Below, one piece after another: positions 7,780 to 12,687 of a stretch of 12,687 nt of DNA. The position numbers and the translations under genes are program-made. How positions within the stretch are numbered: the first letter of the stretch is position 1; every line of letters begins with the position of its first letter. Source of the stretch: Podochytrium sp. JEL0797 (taxonomy: Eukaryota; Chytridiomycota; Chytridiomycetes; Chytridiales; Chytriomycetaceae); assembly GCA_027596195.1 (NCBI GenBank), contig JADGJG010000772.1, forward strand, positions 1 to 12,687, in the 5' to 3' direction. The notes under the pieces are model-generated. The model searched no databases. It saw only the letters and a program-made list of their open reading frames with translations, and was not told the origin of the DNA.

Positions 7780-8440
7780 CAACAAAAAATGGTTCGCATC
7801 CGGTTCGCATCCCGACAATCTTCCCCACATCTTCCTCTCGCACCCAACTACACGTACAAAGACATCAAGCGGATTTGCGCCCGGCGGAACCTGGTTGATC
7901 CGCGTGACGATCTTCAAACAAGAGCCAATCTCGCCCAAGGCTTTGATCCACAGCCAAACCGCCCCTCTGATTCTGCCGCTCTTGTTTCAACAACCTTGTT
8001 TCAACAGTCATTGCCGCGCGGATCTGCTCGGTCACCGAAACCATCGAGGCTTTGAATGCGAGCAAGGCCGACAAAATATTCCCGTGAATCCTGTTTACTG
8101 TCATCTCGGGCGTTGTTAGGCGTCACGGCGCGAGTCCGATTGACTTTCCCGAGTTTTAGCTGAAGGGCATCGTGGCGGGAAAATCTGGCGAATATTCATA
8201 GTTGATTAATGATCCCAAGGATCACGGTGGAGAGTGGTCGTTGCTGCAGAACGATTCGACGGTACGTGGGCGTGACATGAGTAGAGTCGAGGGGAGCTTA
8301 TGCCGGTTGGATCGGAATGTGGCCACGCGAATCGAAGAGCCGAGCAAGAAATTGGCTCTCGGGACGACGCGACGTATTGACGAACCAGCCATTTAAGCGA
8401 TTGTATTCACGAGTTGCGCGAGTCAAACAAGGGGCATCTA
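7780..8440 (+). pseudogene. Relic 2: inverted counterpart of relic 1
   Basis: This stretch reads, in order and in plus orientation, the blocks of the minus-strand relic 5530-4880: GAGCCAATCT.....CAAGGCTT, CTTGTTTC, GATCTGCTCG, CACCGAAACC, GATTCGACGGTA and GATTGTATTCACGA. The SIVINGL-coding part is largely deleted here. Open frames exist on both strands (for example 7615-8055 plus) but the homologous copy does not conserve them, so I do not call a gene. Confidence 0.5.
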
Positions 8441-8930
8441 TACCAACTTCGCAACGATCAAAGCAAAACGTCCATGCCACTTCACTCCTGCTCCGCGCGA
8501 TTCCATTTCACTCAACTAACCCATCTACTCCATAAACAGTGGAGTCGAAGTCTGCAACACCCGCGCCGCCGACCGCGCTTTCTGTCCCCCAACGTACCCT
8601 CGAAAGCCTTGCCGATACGCGGTTCCTCTTCAAATATCTCCATCATTTCGAAGTGACCACGCAAATCTGTTGCGACCTTCCCCCCTCGCCCACCGACTCG
8701 ACTATCTACATTGGCGTGAGTTGGCGTTTGAATCGAATGAGCGAAAGGAACCTCTGTTTGGGGGATAAGATTCCGTGCGTTGGAGTGAGTTTAGGTGGTC
8801 GCCACGCGTGTTTGCGATGCTGTGGCCAAGATATGCGAACGACAGCCACGCAGAGGTGCCTTTCAGGGTTGCGCACTGGTGTGTGTGTGTGTGGGAGGGG
8901 GGGGGAGGGGGGGGGTTGGGAGTGAGGAAG
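8441..8930. other. Region without supported gene, ending in GT repeat and G-rich tract
   Basis: An open frame at 8539-8925 starts at GTG right after an acceptor-like TAAACAG (8532-8538) and contains a GTGAGT donor at 8716; the part before the donor could be an isolated exon of an unknown gene, but no partner exon is seen. A (GT)n run at 8880-8892 leads into a G-rich tract (8893-8920). Confidence 0.35.
8880..8920 (+). repeat. GT microsatellite and G-rich tract (possible G-quadruplex)
   Basis: Six to seven GT units are followed by GGGAGGGGGGGGGAGGGG and further G-runs, ending GTTGGG. Four or more G-runs separated by single bases could fold as a quadruplex on the plus strand. Confidence 0.7.
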
Positions 8931-9256
8931 GGATTCCCGTGAGTGTATTAATTGATGTGGGAAGTTTGGGAAGGGAGATGTGCAGGTTGAGGAGAATAAT
9001 GGGGAGCAGGGGAAGGCTGTGGTGAGTGTGGAGGAGGCTGTTGCGGAGGTTTGTGGCGGTTGGGAGTTGCTTTGACTTGCTTGCATCGGAGAGCGAGGAG
9101 GAGGATGCAGAGATTGCGGCGATTGTTGCGAGACTCAATGTGAAAGAATCGCCCAAGAGTTTGTGGAACGTTGTTTCATTCTTTTCTGTTCTTTTCTATT
9201 CTTTTCGCGATTTCTCTGCGAGTGATGTGGATATTGCGGCTTTCAACAAAAAGTAA
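8930..9256 (+). pseudogene. Relic 2 of an eEF1B-like gene
   Basis: The frame 9026-9256 reads FDLLASESEEEDAEIAAI then VARLNVKESPKS, closely paralleling the acidic region and following basic helix of eEF1B, and ends SASDVDIAAFNKK plus stop (9254-9256), like the eEF1B C-terminus. The exchange domain between them is absent and replaced by a T-rich, intron-like stretch. It aligns with 5640-6015: GATGTGCAGGTTGAGGAGA, TTGCTTGCATCGG and the whole 3' end are shared. This copy keeps the acidic part; the other keeps DEDED. Not expected to be functional. Confidence 0.45.
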
Positions 9257-9339
9257 GGATATGTGCATGACATGTGCATGTATCTTTGTTTTGGCGTCGT
9301 ATGGTGTCACGCAGGGTGGCGGGCGGGTGGCGGGACGGA

Positions 9340-9484
9340 ATTAGTAAGATGAATGACGAACATGACTCCTCGAAATGACTCTTCGATATGACGCAGGAAC
9401 TCGAAAATCACATATAAACGACAGCACCCGTTTGATTTCGCAGATCATTTTCAACACAACATTACAAACAACCACCTACTCGTC
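9340..9484 (+). promoter_or_regulatory. Gene E promoter: TGACGCA, TATAAA and conserved leader
   Basis: TGACGCA (9389-9395) precedes TATAAA (9413-9418) by 24 nt; TTTGATTTCGCAGATC lies at 9431-9446 and the ATG at 9485. Apart from a short deletion between the two elements it matches the promoter of gene C almost base for base. Confidence 0.7.
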
Positions 9485-12216
9485 ATGGGAAACTTGAACG
9501 CTGCAAGCGCCACAGGCAAGGGTCCCGCCTCTGCAAGTGATCTCTCCCAGTCTACCAACACGCCGTCCACTTTGGCCTCTCCACCTGGCGTCGGTGTTCC
9601 CGATCGTGAATCAGCGACGCCTTCCGCGACACCAACCGCCACCGGTGCTGTGCCTGCCAAGAGCCGTACTACCAACGCTGGTAGCACCGGCTCGTTTACT
9701 CCCCCGATTGCTGTTGGGTCTTCCTCCGCCTCGGGTTCCCGTACCACTTCCCACGGCCAGGGGCGTCCCGTGGCGCAAACGGTAAAAAAATGTTTTGTAC
9801 AAGGCGTGTTTTACATTTCTCTTCTCCGCTTGTTCTGATCCACCACAATATCAGCATCAATCAGCAGCGGGATCTTCCTCTCGCAGCGGAATTCACACGC
9901 ACACTTCCTCCCAGGGGAGATCCATCGCCAATGCACCGGCTGCTGCCGTTTCGATTCCCAGTGCTGCAACCAAAAGAAATCCTGCATCCGCAGCTAATTC
10001 TTCACCCCAACCACAAGTTTCGCCGGAGAAATTTTATGGACCATCGGCTGCTGCGGGTCTGAGAGCTGCTGTTTCGCATCAAGTGCACGAGATTCCCATG
10101 AGCTACGCCTTGTGCGAATCGATCGTGATCAACGGGTTGGAGGCCTTCACGGTGCTCCGCGCAGGGCTGCCACGTTTGGCAGCGGCGTTTGAGGCCGGCG
10201 ATTGCGTCGAATCTCTCCAGTTGGAAAACTCGCGTTTATCGGAAGAATGCGCAATGGTGCGTACTATACAATTATTCAGAAAGTTCCACCGTTTCTGATT
10301 TTTTGGGGTTGAATTCTAGTTGCAAGGGCGCGTTGTTGGTCTGGAATCCAATCTTGATGCTATGACCCAAGCGTGTTCGGCGGTAAGAATTCCGAGCTTT
10401 CAAAATACCCCTGAAGAGTGTCCCCGTTTCTGATTTTTTGGGTTTGAATTGTAGTTGCAAGTTCGTGTTGCTGGTATGGAATCCAATCTCACGAACATGA
10501 CGGAAGCGTGCGTGGCGGTAAGAATTCTGTGCTCTCGACAAACCCCCTGAAGAGTGTCTCCGTTTCGTGTTTCAATTCTAGTTGCAAGGGCGCGTTGTTG
10601 GTCTGGAATCCAATCTGGTTGAAATGACTCGAGCGCGTACAGCGGTAAAAATTTCCGAAAGGTTTCCTCTCCTGCGATTGCTGACAATGTGCACTTTGAA
10701 TTGTAGCTTCACAAGTCTTGGAGCGATGCTGCTAACAAGGCTGTGGAGAATGGGCGTTTGTCCTGTGCATATAAAGGAGTAATCGACCTGATGATGAATC
10801 GTTTTCCCGAGGACGATCGCTTCGCTCTGCTGAAGCATTTGGAATTGGCAGAACGCGGTGTAAGTTGATATTCCGCTCAAATTTTGACCTCTGAATCTGA
10901 TTTTAATACCCACAACAGTCTGGAACCAACCAACAGCCGCTGCACCAACCTTCTGCGCCACCCAGTTCAAATTCCGAGTCTCAACAACCGCGCCAACCGT
11001 CCCCTCTCACGTCTCCCCAGAATGTCCTTCAACCGCGCAATTCGGCCGAGAAACGTTCTGAACCAACCGGCGGAGTCACCAGCGAGTCTCAGCACAAGTC
11101 CTCTGGATCCTCTTCCCATCCAACATTCGATTCCAACTGCCACTCGCAATCCAACTCCAAGAACCCCAAGAACCACTCCACTTCAGAGAAAGGCGACGAT
11201 TTCGACGAACTTGTCAGTGGCGTGGATTTCAGCAGACCTGTCGAGCCAGTGAGTTAGAGTTTCTCCCCACTTCCACGTGTCTTTGCTCAATGACAATTCC
11301 AGCTTGCGGAGCAGATTCAAGCTCACCCACGCTCGGCCGCGCGCGATTCGAGTTCTTCCAGTGGAAAGAAGCGTCAGCGTTCTCGCGACAACCATGATTC
11401 GGAGAATCCAAGACATCGCATCCCAACGATGGATTCCGCGAGTGGTGACAGATTCAGCAACGAGGCGCAACGCAAGTCCTCTGGATCCTCCTCCCATCCC
11501 GCATTCGATTCCAACCCCCATTCACAATTCGACTCCGAGTTTGATCAAGGCGACAAGGCCAACACACGTCGCAAGGGTATAGATGCGAGACCGGCTATGC
11601 CCGTGAGTCGTAGTTCTATCCTGCCATTCTTTGTCCGAATACTAAACACGATTTTCCCCCCATTTTTATAGCGCGCCGCTCAGCATCAAGTTTCGCGGTA
11701 CGCTTCATCGTCACGTGCTTCGAATTCTGTTGGCGGAAAGAAGCGTCAGCCTTACGTTGACCCTGTGGAGACTCCGATTCAGCGTGCAAGTATGAGTGCT
11801 TTGCCGGTTGACGATATCGACGCCGAGGTGAGGACTCAGAAAATACGATTCAAAAGCCGTGCCATTGACGTCACAATTTTCCCTTCCACAGGAGCACATT
11901 TTGAGCGAGCTGGAATGCACCTACGAAGGATGTTCGGAGACCTTCATTAAAAAAAGGGATCTGGAAAGGCACACAAGAGATTTACACGATTTTGTCACAA
12001 TCGATATTCCAAAAATTGGAGCCTCTTTTGGTGAGCACCTTTCTGCAATGTGAGTTTTCATGCAATTGAGTTTTCCACCCTCTAGAGATTCAATTGAATC
12101 GATATGGGGAATTATACTGCCATTGTGGGCAAGGCCCGTTCGAATCTGGGGACTCTGGGAAGCAAAATTTGGCGTGGCATTGGGGGGATGGGAGTTGTCA
12201 CTACCCTGGCTTTTGA
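9485..12216 (+). CDS. Gene E: coiled-coil protein ending in a C2H2/C2HC zinc-finger pair, eleven exons
   Basis: Exons 9485-9781, 9855-10256, 10320-10382, 10455-10517, 10582-10644, 10707-10859, 10919-11248, 11303-11602, 11672-11827, 11892-12030 and 12086-12216 join to 698 residues; all introns are phase 0 except the last. Residues 1-180 are low complexity (GKGPASASDLS, SSSRSGIHT). Residues about 185-347 form a coiled coil built from three tandem 21-residue exons (LQGRVVGLESNL type). Residues 348-609 are Ser/Gln/Pro-rich with a repeated KSSGSSSHP block and GKKRQR, a possible nuclear localisation signal. Zinc finger 1 is C618-x4-C-x12-H-x4-H with conserved F and L. Exon 11 gives C-x-C-x17-H-x5-C, a second degenerate finger. 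Without the last splice the protein would stop at 12051-12053 (662 residues). A DNA-binding or nuclear role is likely from the fingers; targets are unknown. Confidence 0.83.
10257..10644 (+). repeat. Tandem array of three exon-plus-intron units in gene E
   Basis: Three units of about 126-135 bp each contain an intron ending in a pyrimidine-rich stretch and TAG, then a 63-nt exon starting TTGCAA and ending GCG before GTAA. Exons 3 and 5 are identical over their first 35 nt; the middle exon differs more (LQVRVAGMESNL). The introns before units 2 and 3 share CCTGAAGAGTGTC. This is a clear internal tandem duplication. Confidence 0.85.
11096..11530 (+). repeat. Duplicated KSSGSSSHP block spanning exons 7 and 8 of gene E
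   Basis: About 55 nt at 11096-11152 recur at 11474-11530: AAGTCCTCTGGATCCTC, CCCATCC and GCATTCGATTCCAAC-type blocks. One copy sits in exon 7 and one in exon 8, so the two exons probably arose by duplication. A KKRQ motif likewise occurs in exons 8 and 9. Confidence 0.75.
11916..11987 (+). other. C2H2 zinc finger coding segment
   Basis: Cysteine codons at 11916 and 11931 and histidine codons at 11970 and 11985 give C-x4-C-x12-H-x4-H. The hydrophobic core residues fit too: Phe three residues after the second Cys (C-x3-F) and Leu three before the first His (L-x2-H). Confidence 0.88.
12118..12201 (+). other. Probable second, C2HC-type zinc finger in gene E exon 11
   Basis: After splicing, YCHCGQGPF and NLAWHWGDGSC give Cys at 12118 and 12124, His at 12178 and Cys at 12196, with Phe and L-x2-H spacing as in a finger. 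It supports the splice 12030/12086. C-x-C spacing is shorter than the classical C-x2-C. Confidence 0.5.
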
Positions 12217-12687
12217 CGGATGAGAATATTGAATCACCGGCGTTGAACGATCGAATCGTAGTTTTAAAGAAGAATGTGTTTTATTGCGCTTTGCAGCGAT
12301 TTGATCCATCCCTCAATTCGCCTGCCCACTCTCATCCTAGCCCGTCTCAAACCTTGCGGAATCTGCGTGTTTCCCGTTGATGCAGATCTTGCAATCATGC
12401 AATCGAAACTTTTCCCTCCAGCCTCGCGTCGCGCATTCGCGGATCGGACATGAAATACTTGATCCCGCAGGGCGCGAGCCGCAGCACAAACGTTTGCTCG
12501 CTGTACTTGAGCTTGAGTTTGGGTTGATGGAATTGGATTTTGTGAGACAGCAGGCTGCTGGGTTGGAGCATGCAATGCAACCGCGGACCTCGCATTTGAA
12601 GGAATCGGGAACGGGTGGTTCTTTGTTTGGAATGGCGAAAGGTTAGGGCTTGGGTGCAAAAGAAGCCGAGTTGGAGATGGGGGGGGG
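12217..12687. other. Downstream of gene E: no confidently supported gene
   Basis: Several frames are open on both strands (for example 12264-12659 minus, 131 codons, and 12377-12646 plus, 89 codons). The plus frame has a leucine/glutamate-rich helix-like part. No splice pattern, promoter or match to the gene family decides between them. The window ends in a G-run. Confidence 0.3.

Noticed and set aside
7615..8055. 146-codon plus-strand frame after gene C
   Set aside because: It starts in the 3' untranslated block and covers relic 2; the inverted homologue does not preserve the frame.
8706..9086. 126-codon Pro/Ser/Thr-rich minus-strand frame
   Set aside because: It is the complement of the GT/G-rich tract and the eEF1B-like relic; composition explains its openness.
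12377..12646. 89-codon plus-strand frame with a leucine/glutamate-rich helix, considered as G-protein gamma-like
   Set aside because: No cysteine-rich or CAAX end and no clear family motif; overlapping minus frames are equally open.
12264..12659. 131-codon minus-strand frame at the right edge
   Set aside because: Proline-rich start is similar in style only to genes A and B; no promoter or splice evidence inside the window.
1..12687. Transposon as the cause of the duplications
   Set aside because: No transposase, reverse transcriptase or clear terminal repeats with target duplications are visible; the inverted relics do not end in short matching termini.

Overview
The window looks like nuclear DNA of a filamentous fungus, most likely a basidiomycete. 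The evidence is many short introns (54-108 nt) with GT...AG ends and CTGAT/TGAC-like branch sites, TATA boxes 45-75 nt before the ATG, AATAAA-type poly(A) signals, and a C2H2 plus C2HC zinc-finger pair of a kind seen in fungal proteins. I cannot name the species. There are no rRNA or tRNA genes, CRISPR arrays, or transposon proteins.

The window is a cluster of five related, intron-rich genes that I call A to E, plus decayed copies. A (exons at 744-189) and B (2143-1144) are tandem paralogues on the minus strand. D (4596-3041) is also on the minus strand. C (6240-7524) and E (9485-12216) are on the plus strand. B, C, D and E give uninterrupted spliced reading frames of 272, 358, 370 and 698 codons. 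Every internal exon is phase 0-0 except the last junction of E. C, D and E share an N-terminal exon opening with MGN and a GKGPASASDLS block, and share a promoter. A and B share a different N-terminal exon opening with M-x-x-W-F and a different promoter. All five contain short coiled-coil exons, many an exact multiple of seven residues long. E ends in a zinc-finger pair. C and D end in an acidic tail with a SUMO-interaction-like motif.

The genes are mosaics. D follows E through its first six exons, then switches inside its last exon to the C-type tail. B carries the KRAxPxxGHDE block also found in C and D. E has three tandem copies of a 63-nt exon (three heptads). Intron ends are better conserved between D and E than the exons they flank.

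Between the genes lie an inverted pair of relics (about 4880-5530 and 7780-8440) holding a decayed piece of an E-like exon, and a direct pair of relics (about 5640-6015 and 8930-9256) upstream of C and E that look derived from translation factor eEF1B. A and B show a TGACTCA-type site and C, D and E a TGACGCA site, 24-36 nt before TATA, suggesting common control by a bZIP-type factor. No function is known to me; nuclear or DNA-binding features and lack of signal peptides point to intracellular proteins. The best candidate for something undescribed is the family itself: a recombining, exon-shuffling coiled-coil / zinc-finger gene cluster.
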